Positions 1 through 13,316 are shown, counted from the stretch's first letter. The stretch: 64,000 bases of DNA from Macrobrachium rosenbergii (GCF_040412425.1 NC_089744.1:41732599-41796598), one strand, 5' to 3'. Notes: generated by a model not told the origin, from the letters alone. Made by a program: numbers and translations.

Positions 1-9
1 ACCCTTAAA

Positions 10-32
10 AGAGAGAGAGAGAGAGAGAGAGA
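10..32. repeat. (GA)n microsatellite
   Basis: A short run of about 11 GA dinucleotides near the left window edge. No gene is visible around it. Confidence 0.9.
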
Positions 33-204
33 ATGAGAATACACTTGTTATGCTCAGTCTGGGGCCAACCTGGAATGAGCTAAATAATACATTACAGCTG
101 TAAAAATATGAACACATAAAACAAAATAAAAAGACTCATCGTAATAGCCAACATACATTTATAATAAAATTCACAAAAAACACAAAGTGCTGTGAGAATT
201 ACCA

Positions 205-980
205 TTTTATATAAGTAACTTACCCAGTAATTACTTACTGAAGAGTTTCTACTCAAATGGCAGCTTAAATTTTGAAATTCATGGTAGCAATTCTTTTGTT
301 TTGTGTAGGTGACAAGACCCCACCCGCTTTCGGGGTAGGATAGAGGAACAACTAAGCCAGTAGATCAATTTGTTTCTGCCACTTGTATCATCCACACACC
401 ATGTTGCGTAAGCAGCTTGGTTTTGACAATTGTTGTTTCTTCCCACCCGGTGAAGTATTCTTTGTATGGTAGCCTTTTGGCATTTTTTTCTGATTTGACT
501 TTGTTACTGATTGTGACTTTTACCTAGTTAGTATGTGAGACACTAGCTCTTCTAGTTTGCGGTATTGCAGCAAAAATAATTTATGACTCATACCCCGTGC
601 ACTAATTGCAGAGGGCAAGTTTGTACCATTGATTTGACATGCGACGAATGTAGGGATTGGGATGAACGTAAATGGAAGACCTTGATTTCTCTTTTAAATA
701 AATTAGAGAGAGATTGCAGGAGGAAGGCAGCCACTAAAGCCGGCAAGAAATTAGCTAGTCAGACGACTCCTAAATCTAATGGTGTAGATATTCCTGCTGT
801 ATCTCCTCCTATTGATCCTGTTTCCCCTGTATCAGTACATACTCCTAGACCACCTACTCCTGCTCCTTAGGGGAAGCGGGTCTCTGGCGAAGAATGACGA
901 GGAACAATCACACGTATGGCACGGCACACTACCACTTGGGCGATCCATTCGAGGATGACTGTAGAGATGGTAACAAGTCT
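205..980 (+). mobile_element. DIRS-like retrotransposon, 5' fragment (copy C)
   Basis: The left end resembles the left inverted terminal repeat of the element at 49500: both start with a TTTTATATAAGTA run, then CAGTAATTAC/AAGTAATTAC, the GGCAGCTTA block and the GTGTAGGTGACAA block. After a similar leader comes a reading frame homologous to the Gag start of that element (583-870). Similarity stops close to the (AT)n array at 991, so the rest of the element was lost or displaced. No matching right terminus was found nearby. The insertion keeps the terminal repeat, leader and first ~95 codons only. This is the same family as DIRS-B, at visibly lower identity, so it is an older or separate subfamily copy. 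Confidence 0.75.
583..870 (+). pseudogene. DIRS-like Gag N-terminal fragment
   Basis: A 95-codon open frame starts at an ATG that is probably internal, because the equivalent protein in DIRS-B has about 26 more residues upstream. Residues 6-24 hold a cysteine cluster of the form CxxCRxxxCx5CxECxxW, followed by a basic, helix-prone stretch rich in K/R/E (residues 28-60) and then a proline-rich tail (residues 70-95). The same order (Cys cluster, charged helix, Pro/Ser-rich linker) is seen at 49902-50230 in DIRS-B. The Cys cluster looks zinc-binding by spacing, but that is inference. The frame ends at TAG 868-870, while the homologue continues for several hundred codons. Non-functional remnant. 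Confidence 0.7.
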
Positions 981-990
981 GAGTCAGGTG

Positions 991-2323
<1,333 letters not shown>

Positions 2324-4581
2324 TTAACCCTTAAACGCCGAGCCTCTATTTACAAAAGCGTATGTCTGTATGCCGGCGGCGTTCGGGAGTTAGCGCCGAA
2401 GCGGAAAAAAGTTTTTTTTTGTTTTTTTGTTTTTTTTCTCAAAAATCACAGCACGCTTAGTTTTTAAGATTAAGAGTTCATTTTTGGCTCCTTTTTTTGT
2501 CATTGCCTGAAGTTCAGTATGCAACCATCACAAATTAAAAAAAATATCATTATCATATATAAATATTGAAATATATGACAGCGCGAAAAAAATTTTCATA
2601 TATAATTGTATACAAATTGGCTGTGAGCAAAACGGTTAAAGCTAACGAGTTATTTTTTTTTCTGTGTATTTGTATTGTACACTAAATTGCGATGATTTTG
2701 GTATATAACAAATTGTAAAACGATCAAAGAAACACAGAGAAAATATTATCACAAAATGATGCATGAATTGTAATCTTGGACGTAAAAAAAGTTTTTTTTT
2801 TTTTCAAAAATTCACCATAAATCGAAATATTGTGCTAGAGACTTCCCATTTGTTGCAAAGTAAAGGTAATTGATTTAATATTACTAGACTTAAGTGTTTT
2901 AGCTTACAATTGCAGTTTTCGACCATTTCGGTCGAGTTAAAGTTGACTGAAGGTAGAATTTTTTCTATTTATCGTGATTTATATGAAAATATTTCAAAAC
3001 TGATAAAAGCTACAACCAGGAGTTATTTTTTGTTGTATTCTACATAAAATTGTGCACATTTTCATATGTAAAACCTTATGTAACGACTAATATAAAACGG
3101 TGCAAACATTATGACAAAGTGACGAAAGAATTTCTGAGATGTTCGGCCGAGTTACCTCGCAGACGTAACGAAAAAGTTTTTTTCAAAAATTCACCATAAA
3201 TCAAAATATTGTGCTAAAGATTTCCAATTTGTTGCAAAATGAAGGTAAATGATTGAATATTACTAGAATGTAAGAGTTTTAGCTTACAATTGCGTTTTTC
3301 AACCATTTCGGTTGAGTTAAAGTTGACCGAAGGTTGAAATTTTGGCACTTATCATGATTTATATGAAAATATTTCAAAACTGATAAAAGCTACAACCATG
3401 AGTTTATTTTTTGTTGTATTCTACATGAAATTGCACACATTTTCATATATAAAACTTTATGTAACAACTAATATAAAATGGTGCAAACATTACGACAAAG
3501 TGACAAAAGAATTTCTGAGATGTTTGGCCGAGTTACTGCGCGCGGACGTAAGGAAAATTATTATTTTTTTTTAAACTCACCATAAATCGAAATATTGTGC
3601 TAGAGACTTCCAATTTGTTGCAAAATGAAGGTAAATGATTGAATATTACTAGAATGTAAGAGTTTAGCTTACAATTGCGTTTTTCGACCATTTCGGTTGA
3701 GTTAAAGTTGACCGAAGGCTGAAATTTTGGCAATTATTGTGATTTGTATGAAACTATTTCAAAACTGATAAAAGCTACAACCATGAGTTATTTTCTGTTG
3801 TATTCTACATGAAATTGCACACATTTCCATATATAAAACTTTATGTAACGACTAATATAAAACGGTGCAAACATTACGACAAAGTGAGAACGAAAGAATT
3901 TCCGAGATGTTCGGCCGAGTTACATCACAGCGGACATAAGGGAAAAGTTTTTTCAAAAATTCACCATAAATCAAAATATTGTGCTAGAGACTTCCAATTT
4001 GTTGTAAAATGAAGGTACATAATTGAATACTACTAGAATGTAAGAGTTTTAGCTTACAGTTGCGTTTTTCGACCATTTCGGTTGAGTCAAATGTGACAGA
4101 AAGTTGAAATTTTGGCGCTTATCGTGATTTATATGAAAATATTTCCAAACTGATAAAAGCTACAACCATGAGCTATTTGCTGTTGTATTTTACATGAAAT
4201 TGCGCACATTTTCATATATAAAACATTATGTAACGTCTAATATAAAACGATGCAAAAATTACGACAAAATGACGAAAGAATTTCTGAAATTTTCGGCCGA
4301 GTTACTGCGCGGGCATAAGGAAAAATTTTTTTTCAAAAATTCACCATCAATCGAAATATTGTGCTAGAGACTTCCAATTGGTTGCAAAATGAAGGTAAAT
4401 GATTGAATATTACTAGAATGTAAGAGTTTTAGCTTACAATTGCGTTTTTAGACCATTTCGGTCGAGTCAAAGTTGACCGAAGGTTGAAATTTTTTGTAGT
4501 AGACGTACGGTACGTCCACTCGCCACCCAACAAACAATTTTAGTCGACGTACGATATGTCCAGTCGGTGTTTAAGGGTTAA
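2324..4581 (+). mobile_element. Non-autonomous piggyBac-like element A (TTAA-flanked)
   Basis: The element lies between two TTAA copies (2324-2327 and 4578-4581). Just inside them are inverted termini CCCTTAAACGCCGA and its partner TCGGTGTTTAAGGG, with one mismatch over 14 bp. TTAA target duplication plus a CCC...GGG terminus is the hallmark of piggyBac-superfamily elements. There is no transposase, and all open frames inside are short. The left ~480 bp is unique and includes a poly-T run. The centre and right are five units of a ~382 bp tandem repeat. Near the right end two copies of a GACGTACGRTAYGTCCASTCG-type motif (4501-4522 and 4543-4565) lie about 45 bp apart and could be transposase-binding sites (inference). 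Element B at 5106-7290 is the same element inverted. Confidence 0.7.
2812..4500 (+). repeat. ~382 bp tandem repeat inside element A
   Basis: The landmark TTCACCATAAATC recurs at about 2812, 3191, 3577, 3961 and 4341 (spacings 379, 386, 384, 380). Each unit also holds a TAGAGACTTCC block, a GACCATTTCGGT block, ACTGATAAAAGCTACAACCA and a CGGCCGAGTTAC block. The final unit is truncated at the element's right end. Short open frames inside (for example 3809-4012) are repeats of the unit and not genes. Confidence 0.9.
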
Positions 4582-4669
4582 TGAGTGAAATTAATTTTTA
4601 TTTCTATCTCAATTACGATGCAAATGTAAAAATGGGTGAGGTTGTGAGGAAAAGAGGTCCCATCCGTTG

Positions 4670-4862
<193 letters not shown>

Positions 4863-4912
4863 TTTTATATAATGTACAGTCACTGAAAAACCTATTTTTG
4901 AGTCTGTTGAGT

Positions 4913-4969
4913 CCTCAGGAGTTACCTTCCATGGTCTACCAGAGCTCCATGGAAGGTAACTCATTGAGG
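4913..4969. repeat. Strong hairpin between elements A and B
   Basis: GAGTTACCTTCCATGG at 4919-4934 is the exact reverse complement of CCATGGAAGGTAACTC at 4947-4962, a perfect 16 bp stem with a 12 nt loop. The stem continues outward for five more pairs (CCTCA with TGAGG) after a small mismatch. It sits in ~140 bp of non-repetitive sequence between two AT arrays. No terminator-like or gene context is visible. Confidence 0.85.
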
Positions 4970-5000
4970 AGGAAACAGCAACTACTATAAACTATATAAT

Positions 5001-5003
<3 letters not shown>

Positions 5004-5071
<68 letters not shown>
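5004..5071. repeat. (AT)n microsatellite
   Basis: About 68 bp of pure AT dinucleotides, just left of element B. Confidence 0.95.
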
Positions 5072-5073
<2 letters not shown>

Positions 5074-5105
5074 TATACCTTAGTTTAACCAGACCACTGA
5101 GCTGA

Positions 5106-7290
5106 TTAACCCTTACACGCCTACTGGACATATCATACGTCGACTAAAATTGTCTGTTGGGTGTCAAGTGGACATACCGTACGTCGACTACAAAAAATTT
5201 CAACCTTCGGTCAACTTTGACTCGACCGAAATGGTCGAAAAACACAATTGTAAGCTAAAACTCTTACATTCTAGTAATATTCAATCATGTACCTTCATTT
5301 TGCAACAAATTGGAAGTCTGTAGCACAATATTTCGATTTATGGTGAATTTTTGAAAAAAACTTTTTCCTTATGCCCGCGCGGTAACTCGCCCGAAAATTT
5401 CAGAAATTCTTTCGTTATTTTGTCGTAATTTTTGCACTGTTTTATATTAGCTGTTACATAAAGTTTTATATATGAAAATGTGCGCAATTTCATGTAAAAT
5501 ACAGCAAAATACAACCCATGGTTGTAGCTTTTATCAGTTTGGAAATATTTTCATATAAACCACGATAACTGCCAAAATTTCAACCTTCGGTCTACTTTTG
5601 ACTCGTCCGAAATGGTAAAAAAACGCAATTGTAAGCTAAAACTCTTACATTCTAGTAATATTCAATGATTTACCTTCATTTTGCAACAAATTGGAAGTCT
5701 CTAGCACAATATTTCGATTTATGGTGAATTTTGAAAAAACTTTTCCTTACGTCCGCGCCAGAAATTCTTTTCATCACGTTGTCGTAATGTTTGCACCGTT
5801 TTATATTAGTCGTTACATAAAGTTTTATATATGGAAATGTGCGCAATTTCATGTAGAATACAACAAAAATAACTCATGGTTGTAGCTTTTATCAGTTTTG
5901 AAATATTTTCATATAAATCACGATAAGTGCCAAAATTTCAACCTTTGGTCAACTTTAACTCGACCGAAATGGTAAAAATGCAATTATAAGCTAAAAATCT
6001 TACATTCTAGTAATATTCAATCATGTACCTTCATTTTGCAACAAACGGGAAGCCTCTAGCACAATATTTCGATTTATGTGAATTTCTGAAAAAACTTTTT
6101 CCTTACGCTCTGCGCCGCGTAACTCGGCCGAACATCTCAGAAATTCTTTCGTCATGTTGTCGTAATGTTTGCATCGTTTTACATTAGTCGTTACATAAAC
6201 TTTTATATATGAAAATGTGCGCAATTTCATGTAGAATACAACAGCAAATAGCTCATGGTTGTAGCTTTTATCAGTTTTGAAATATTTTCACATAAATCAC
6301 GATAACTGCCAAAATTTCAACCTTCGGTCAAATTTAACTCAACCGAAATGGTAAAAAAACGCAATTGTAAGCTAAAACTCTTACATTCTAGTAATATTCA
6401 ATCATTTACCTTCATTTTGCAATAAATTGGAAGTCTCTAGCACAATATTTCGATTTATGGTGAATTTTTGAAAAAATTTTCCTTACATCCGCCCGGTAAC
6501 TCTGCCGAACATCTCAGAAATTCTTTCTTCACGTTGTTGTAATATTTGCACCGTTTTATATTAGTCGTTACATAACGTTTTATGTATAAAAATGTGCGCA
6601 ATTTCATGTACAATACAACAGAAAATAACTCATGGTTGTAGCTTTTATCAGTTTTGAAATATATTCATATAAATCACGATAAATAGAAAAAAATTTGACT
6701 TTCGGTCAACTTTAACTCGACCGAAATGGTCGAAAACTGCAATTGTAAGCTAAAACACTTACAGTCTAGTAATATTCAATCAATTAGCTTCATTTTTCAA
6801 CAAACGGAAGTCTCTAGCACAATATTTCGATTTATGGTGAATTTTTGAAAAAACATTTTTTACGTCCGCACGTTATTTAATTCATGCATCATTTTGTGAT
6901 AATATTTTCTCTGTGTTGCTTTGATCGTTTTATAATTTGTTATATACCAAAATCATCGCAATTTAGTGTACAATGCAAAGAAAAAAAAATAACCCGTTAG
7001 CTCTAACCGTTTTGCTCACAGCACGATTTGTATAAAATTATATATGAAAATTTTTTTTACGCTGTCATATATTTCAATATTTATATGATAATGATATTTT
7101 TTTCATTTCTGATGGTTGCATACTAAACTTCAGGTAATGACAAAAAAGGAGCCAAAAATGAACTCTTAATCTTAAAAACTAAGCGTGCTGTGATTTTTGA
7201 AAAACTTTTTCCGCTTGGCGCTAGCTCCCCTAACGCCAATGGGCACACGGGAGACGTTTTTGTAAATAGAGGCTCGGCATTTTGGGTTAA
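5106..7290 (-). mobile_element. Non-autonomous piggyBac-like element B (TTAA-flanked, inverted copy)
   Basis: Bounded by TTAA at 5106-5109 and 7287-7290. It is the reverse complement of element A over its whole length. The left end carries the two GGACATACCGTACGTCGAC-type motifs, the middle holds five ~380 bp units (landmark TGGTGAATTT at about 5341, 5722, 6076, 6458, 6837; the middle unit has a ~25 bp deletion), and the right ~430 bp matches A's unique end, including GGAGCCAAAAATGAACTCTTAATC. Right terminus GCATTTTGGG has drifted from the GTTTAAGGG seen in A. No transposase. Separate TTAA copies at each end of A and of B favour two independent insertions over one large palindrome. Confidence 0.7.
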
Positions 7291-7516
7291 CAGCTCTCCT
7301 AGGGCTGGCCAGAATGATTAGACTTATTTTACGTGGCTAAGAACCAATTGCTTACCTAGCAATGGGACCTACAGCTTATTGTGGAATCCGAACCACATTA
7401 TACCGAGAAATGAATTTCTATCACCAGAAATAAATCCCTCTAATTCTTCACTGGCCAGAGAATCGAACGCAGGCCCAGCAAAGTGCTAGCCGGGAACATA
7501 TCGACTCAGTCCAACC
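7291..7516 (-). mobile_element. tRNA-derived SINE
   Basis: On the - strand, reading from about 7516 down, a tRNA-like head contains GTTCGATTC (7468-7460), matching the RNA polymerase III B box. An A-box-like stretch lies about 35-45 bp before it. The body contains the TACGTGGCTAAGAACCAATT...GGGACCTACAGCTTATTGTGG blocks (read on the + strand at about 7330-7385), which I recall as a frequent interspersed repeat in decapod sequence. The SINE abuts the right TTAA of element B on one side and an AT array on the other. Class (tRNA-related) is from the B box; the tRNA species was not determined. Confidence 0.6.
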
Positions 7517-7569
7517 ATATATATATATATAATATATATATATATATAATATATATATACCTGTCCAAT

Positions 7570-7650
<81 letters not shown>

Positions 7651-7690
7651 TTATATATGTATATATATACATATATATGTATATTATTAT
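7517..7690. repeat. (AT)n microsatellite, interrupted
   Basis: AT-dinucleotide tracts broken by an ACCTGTCC string near 7560. It directly follows the tRNA-like head of the SINE. Confidence 0.9.
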
Positions 7691-9690
7691 AAGGTGTTAT
7701 AATATATATAACCATTTTATAAGTGTTTATATGTCTCTGTGAAAATTTTGATGTTTTGCTTGCAGATTTGTCATTCATTGTGAAGATATGATTTTAAAAT
7801 ATCTTTTTCTTACAGATAAATTGTATATCGTGTAATCTTACAATGTCTTGGTATGTTTTTTCCCTCTGTTTAATATTTGGAGTTGTATTATGAACGACGA
7901 ATTCCTAGCGTATTCTTAGCTTGTAGAACAGAGAGAGATATTTTGAGATTCTTATCAGGTCACCACATCCTGTTTGCGAAGAGAGAAAGTAAGAGCTTAT
8001 CGCTTCTATATTTACACAGGTGCCTAGTAACTCGCTAAGGCAAAAAGAACCCCTCTTAACTTATCGTGATGAGCTGTCACCCAATCGGCGAATTGTCTAT
8101 TATACATTTGTTCTGTATGCCTATCCCATTATATATTAACTGTGTCTGTGGTTATTCTTTTTCGTAATCTGAGAAAGAGAGAATGAGTTAGAGAGGTAAG
8201 TGGAGTTGACATGCTGTCAGCCAGCCAATTTTGGGTTTAAAAGAGCTTCCTTTTGTTAGCTCAGCTGTGTAAGTCTCCCAAGAATTTGGTCTAAAATACC
8301 TTTTTCTGCTTAACCCTGAACAGGAAATGTCCATCATATTGATAAGAGCTCTGGCCTATTCCCTTCTGACTCTTAGAATTCTTTGTGTATTCTATAGAAT
8401 AAGGAATAAGGTGTTCTGTGAATTCCCTATTTGTATTCTTGAGTATTCTGGAAGAGCTTGGAGTTAAAAGTGCAGTGCTGTTCCAAAGACACTCAGTCAG
8501 CCATAGGGGTCCCTGAGATAAGCATCTCTCTCTCTCTCTCTCTCTCTCCCTCAATAATCCCATTATATATATAAGGGATATTGAAGGGTTATTATTTGTA
8601 AAAAACTGTTAAAACTCACCCCAGGAGTGTGTTAATTTTGTAGAAGGTGATCAGGAATATTGTTTTGTGCAAGTACTGTGAAGGTGTATAGTGGTGTAAT
8701 AATTACAAAAGGTAATGTGGTGATTACTGAGTTTTGTAATATTAAGAGTTGAAGTGATATTCTAGGTAAAAGAGAATTATTATTTTGAATAAGTCTTAGT
8801 GCCTTGACAGTGTTGCCTATAAGAAAGTCTTAGAAAGACGTGAGTTTAACTTTTTCTTTTTTAAAAGAGAAATGTTCTTGTGATAGATTGATATAATCTT
8901 TAGGCACATTTTTGGTGGTTGGTATATTTCCATTTTTGCATATTGCATCCTTATATGTCTGTGCTGTCATATTACTATAATTTTATAATTACTGTGTTTT
9001 GCTGGTGAATTCCTAACATTTTGTTACTGCCTACCTGTTATTGAGATTTTGGAGAATGTTTATGTGGATTCCAGTCAGTAATATTTTGGTGACTATTATT
9101 GTTAGTTAATCAGGTATATATTTGGCACTTGAGTGGTAGTTAATAGTTTGATTTTTACCTAACCAAATTGCTTTCTTAATAAATTAAGAGTTTTGTGAAT
9201 TAAACTTGATTAAGAAATACTTAAATCTTACACTGTTGTCAATTAATAGTAAATCTTTTGAGATTGTGAACTTTACATATAACTTTTGAACTTAGAAATA
9301 AACCTGTTTGTTTAAAGTTTTTTAAAACACAGCATTTCATTTTGACCACCAGTAATTAGAGACATTAATGAATGTGTACAAGGTAAGTGATTTATCTGTT
9401 TCTTCACCTGAGACTTATCTAGGTAAAATAGAACCAGAGAGACAGCTACAGTGTTTGTTGAAGTGATACCCATTTTCCACTAGTCTGGGTATAACTTAAT
9501 AATTGTTGCTTCATCCATAACTTGATAAAGTTACATTGATTTTCTCAAGTGATAAGTAAGTTTATGGGATCATTGTACCTTTAGTGATTTAGTCATACTC
9601 TTCGTTGTGAGGTTTCAAGTATCTGGTTGCTGTGAGGTAACTTTTTGGTATCATTATTTGTGTAATAACCAGGTGCTTGATCAATATATA
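7691..9690. other. Unassigned AT-rich spacer
   Basis: No gene recognised. It contains a short (CT)n run at 8526-8548 whose antisense reads as an Arg-Glu repeat frame and is not a gene. Confidence 0.6.
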
Positions 9691-9835
9691 TATATATAAA
9701 CATACACACACAGAAATCCTGTTATTAGGGCCAAGGGTCTGTCAGATAATGGCAAAATCCGGATAATGGTGAGTTTAAAAATATAGGACAACTCCGCACT
9801 CATCCTCACCTAACCTCGTCAATACCACATAACTG

Positions 9836-10541
9836 TAAACACTCAGTATGCTTATAAACAACAAACATCAAACTTTATATTGAAAATTTATGCAAAAGGC
9901 TATAATCTACATTTTTTCCCATTTTGTAACAAAATATACTGCATAAATACAGTTTGAAAAAATGCAACTCCTTTTCTCTCTCCAGTAAATGACAGTTCAG
10001 TAGGCAGTAGCCTACCTGTCTTTACCCATAGCCTACCATGGTTTTATGACCATTAATGTATTTTTATATAGCAGCTTCCTTATCAGTTGTTACCATATTG
10101 TATTATTATATACACAAGATTAAAATGTGTGTGTGTGAACTATAGCCCTAGGCTAGCCCAGGTGATAAACTAATGTAAACACCCAGTATGCTTATAAACA
10201 CCAAACATCAAACTTTAAACTGAGAACTTTATGCAAAAGGCAATTATCTGCTTTTGTTCTCCATGTTTGTAAAACAGTATACTGCATAAAATGAGAGCAA
10301 AATGTACTACATAAATACAGTTTAAAAAAAAAATGCAACTCCTTTTTCTCTCTCCAGTAAACGACAGTTCAGTAGGCGGGTAATCTGCCTGTGTTTACCC
10401 ACAGCCTACCTTGTTTTTTGACCATTAAAGTATTATTATGCAGCAACATCCTTGTCAGTTGTTACCATATTGTATTACTATATACACAAGATTAAAATGT
10501 TTGTGTGAACCATGGCCCTAGGCTAGCCCAGGTGTTAAACT
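9836..10541 (+). repeat. ~345 bp tandem duplication
   Basis: Two adjacent copies (about 9836-10173 and 10174-10541). Both run from GTAAACAC(T/C)CAGTATGCTTATAAACA through GACAGTTCAGTAGGC and GTTACCATATTGTATTA to CCCTAGGCTAGCCCAGGTG. Divergence is a few percent plus small indels. A stretch upstream (9730-9770) with GATAATGGCAAAATCCGGATAATGG resembles one end of a TA-type DNA transposon, so the duplicated sequence may be the interior of a decayed element. No transposase is visible. Confidence 0.8.
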
Positions 10542-10598
10542 CATAGTATCCATTTGCAAAAGTCAAATAGGCTATTACAGCTGTATTTAAGATAAAGG

Positions 10599-10833
10599 TA
10601 CAGGCAGTTCCCAGTTTTAAGGTGCTTGTGTAGTGATGACGATAACCAGATTTTCGACACTAATTCCTGGTTATCGGCGCTGATCCTCGGTTATCGGCAG
10701 CGCGAATCCCTGGTTATCGGCGCCAATAAGTGAGGATCGGTGCTATTATCGCTGATTTTCGGTTGTCGGCAATTTTCGGTTATCGTCACAGTGTCAGGAA
10801 TGGAACCCAGCCGATAACCGGGAACTGCCTGTA
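10599..10833. mobile_element. TA-flanked MITE, 231 bp
   Basis: Starts TA-CAGGCAGTTCCCAGTT and ends AACCGGGAACTGCCTG-TA, so the ends are inverted repeats flanked by the TA dinucleotide. The interior repeats GGTTATCGGCGC-type motifs several times in both orientations. Termini of the CAGGCAGT type with TA duplication are typical of pogo/Tigger-like members of the Tc1/mariner superfamily. Non-coding and non-autonomous. Confidence 0.75.
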
Positions 10834-11194
10834 ATGGTAATGAAACTGTTATTTTAGTTACAGAATCCATTTATATGGTATTATTATATTGAATGTATCA
10901 TCATCCTAATATATATATAAAAAAAACTGTTAGTCCCACCATTTGTAATGCTTATATTCTCAGAATCAGCTGATTGAGCCTACTAACAAAGAAACAAAGA
11001 ATTAGGAAAATTAGTTTTTAGTTGCTAAAAGAAATGGATGTATTAACCCTCAAGGGACAGGCTAGATATATATCAAGCATACCCCCAGACCGGGCAAACT
11101 TTAAGGTTGGCCAATTTAGGAAAAAACATATCAATGGAAAGAGGAAGATATGCAAATGCACATTGTGCAAGAACAAAAATTCTAAGAAAGTGAC

Positions 11195-11520
11195 TACAGT
11201 AAACCCCCTGTATTCGCAGGGGATGCGTACCGTACCCCCCCATCCCATAAATACTTAAAACCCATCTAAAAACACTTAGAACTGCCTATTTTGATAGTTT
11301 AAAACAAAAAAACTCTAAAAATGCTATACGTGAGTATTTTAATAGTTTTATCACAAAAAGTGCATTTAGTCATGAAAATTATATGAAAATACAGTAATTA
11401 GTTAATATTTCTCAGTGAAAAACACTGCGAATGGGTGAATTTTCCGCAAATAATGGGTAGATATGTTCCACAGAGAAATCCATGAATACGTGAGTCCGCG
11501 AATACATTGGATTTACTGTA
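11195..11520. mobile_element. TA-flanked MITE, 322 bp
   Basis: Left end TA-CAGTAAACCCCCTGTATTCG, right end CGAATACATTGGATTTACTG-TA. The reverse complement of the right end matches the left with three or four mismatches over ~21 bp. Further GAATACG/CGCGAAT-type motifs recur subterminally. Likely a Tc1/mariner or Tigger-derived MITE. The overlapping small open frames are not genes. Confidence 0.7.
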
Positions 11521-12221
11521 TTTACAAATCTGTGTGGGGCCTCTTTTACAAGACACACATAAAAATATCTTATTTTACCAAGTTATGCATGTTTTTTCTA
11601 ATAATTTATTTAGTTTTATTTTGTAAAATTATAATTACAGCTCACAATATCATAACAGATAAGAACTAAAATCATTAACAAATTCTGAGTATATTTATTG
11701 ATAAATATTTATGAGACTTACTGAGATGGGGAAATGTAGTAAGTTTTTGTGAGGTATACATGTTTTTTAATATTACTTTGCAAAATTACAATGATAGCTG
11801 ACATACTATTCATAAAATATAAGAACTGAAATCAACAGGAAGCTGGGTATATGTATGAGCAAATAAATAAAAAGACGTCCTGGAGCGGCAGAGGGCAGTA
11901 CATTCCCCTCTGAAATCTCAAAGCATATTGATCGATGTCTCTCCCAAGCTGAGATCAATAGTTGCCATAAGTCATTTATGGCCCATTGAAGTACTATGAA
12001 CATTTTCCTCACTAACTTCACCCAAACTGAATGGCGCGTAATATTAATATTCATATGAGGATTCCCGTCCATTAAGGTTTAATGGAATTGTTTTTATTTT
12101 TGCACGTTAATGTAAAATGTGTACACAAAGGAAACTAACACTTTATGTTAAAGTAAAATCCCTCAAAATTGCAAAACAGCTGTTTCCTGTTTTGTTTGTT
12201 TACTGATGCAAACATAACTCA

Positions 12222-12222
<1 letters not shown>

Positions 12223-12292
<70 letters not shown>
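12223..12292. repeat. (CT)n microsatellite
   Basis: About 35 CT dinucleotides without interruption. Confidence 0.95.
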
Positions 12293-12296
<4 letters not shown>

Positions 12297-12435
12297 ACAA
12301 GAGAATATTTTATCACTTGGTATTTCATCTCAAATCACCGTAAAAATATTTAAAATGCAAATATCATACATAGGCAAGACAAAATCAAACAGGCTGTAAC
12401 AGGTTCACTGACGGCATGGAATGAGTTTGTGCATA

Positions 12436-12793
12436 TATATGTACCCTATGCACATGATTGCATTTATCTTTTGGTTTGAAAGAATAAAAAATTAGAATAT
12501 ACAGTGAAAATATAAATGAGAATACTGTAGCATAAAATCTAAATAAAAAAGTAAAGGATGTATGTGTGTGTGTGTTACTGTACTTAGACTCCTATGTAAA
12601 CATACCTCTCTCTCTCTCTCATAGCCTATGCACATGATTGCATTTATCTTTTGGTTTGAAAAAATAAGTAATGAGGAAATACAGTAAGAATATAAACAAG
12701 AATACTGTAGCATGAAGTACTGTATAAATAAAGAAGTGAAGGAGTGTATGTATTACTGTACTTAGACTTCAATGTAAACATACCTCGGTGATT

Positions 12794-12889
<96 letters not shown>

Positions 12890-13030
12890 AGCCCATGCGC
12901 ACGATAGCATTTATCTTTTGGTTTGAGAGAATAAAAAATGAGAAAATACAGTAAAAATATGAACAAGAATACAGTAGCACAAAATGTAAATAAAAAAGTG
13001 AAGAAGTTTGTGTTTGTTCATGTATATGAA
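12436..13030 (+). repeat. Tandem units carrying internal (CT)n
   Basis: Three consecutive units start at about 12440, 12621 and 12887 with CCTATGCACATGATTGCATT or a close variant, followed by TATCTTTTGGTTTGA, a GAATA(C)TGTAGCA block and AATAAAGAAGTGAAGGA-type sequence. The first two then have TTACTGTACTTAGACT and a (CT)n tract of very different size: about 20 bp at 12605-12620 and about 90 bp at 12797-12886. The third is truncated before its CT tract. Confidence 0.85.
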
Positions 13031-13316
13031 CCTGGTCTTTCATAGCTTCGGCTGCTCTCGACTCGTGTCTGAAAACAAAATCCTAACGCTACCTGGGTCA
13101 CATGGGTTGACCTGACTCAGCCTTCTTTTCCCATTGTTGGCCGGGGTAGAGAAGATCCTGATGGTTTGTGCTTTTTTTTTTTTTTTTTTTAAGTTTCTAC
13201 TGTGTTGTCTCTCAAGATTACTAGATTCTATAGATTTTTATGTCAATGTAATATCTTTGTGGATGAGCGCAAGCATAGTAGTACAGTGCCTGTTCCAAAG
13301 AGCGCTATCTGCATAG

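Noticed and set aside
8291..8563. Open frame with Arg-Glu repeats on the - strand
   Set aside because: It is produced by the antisense of a short (CT)n tract; the remainder has no recognisable feature.
11040..11070. TTAACCCTCAAGGGACAGGC as another piggyBac-like end
   Set aside because: No inverted partner next to a second TTAA was found within a few kb.
12644..13043. Overlapping - strand frames with long Arg-Glu repeats
   Set aside because: Antisense of (CT)n arrays inside a tandem non-coding repeat.
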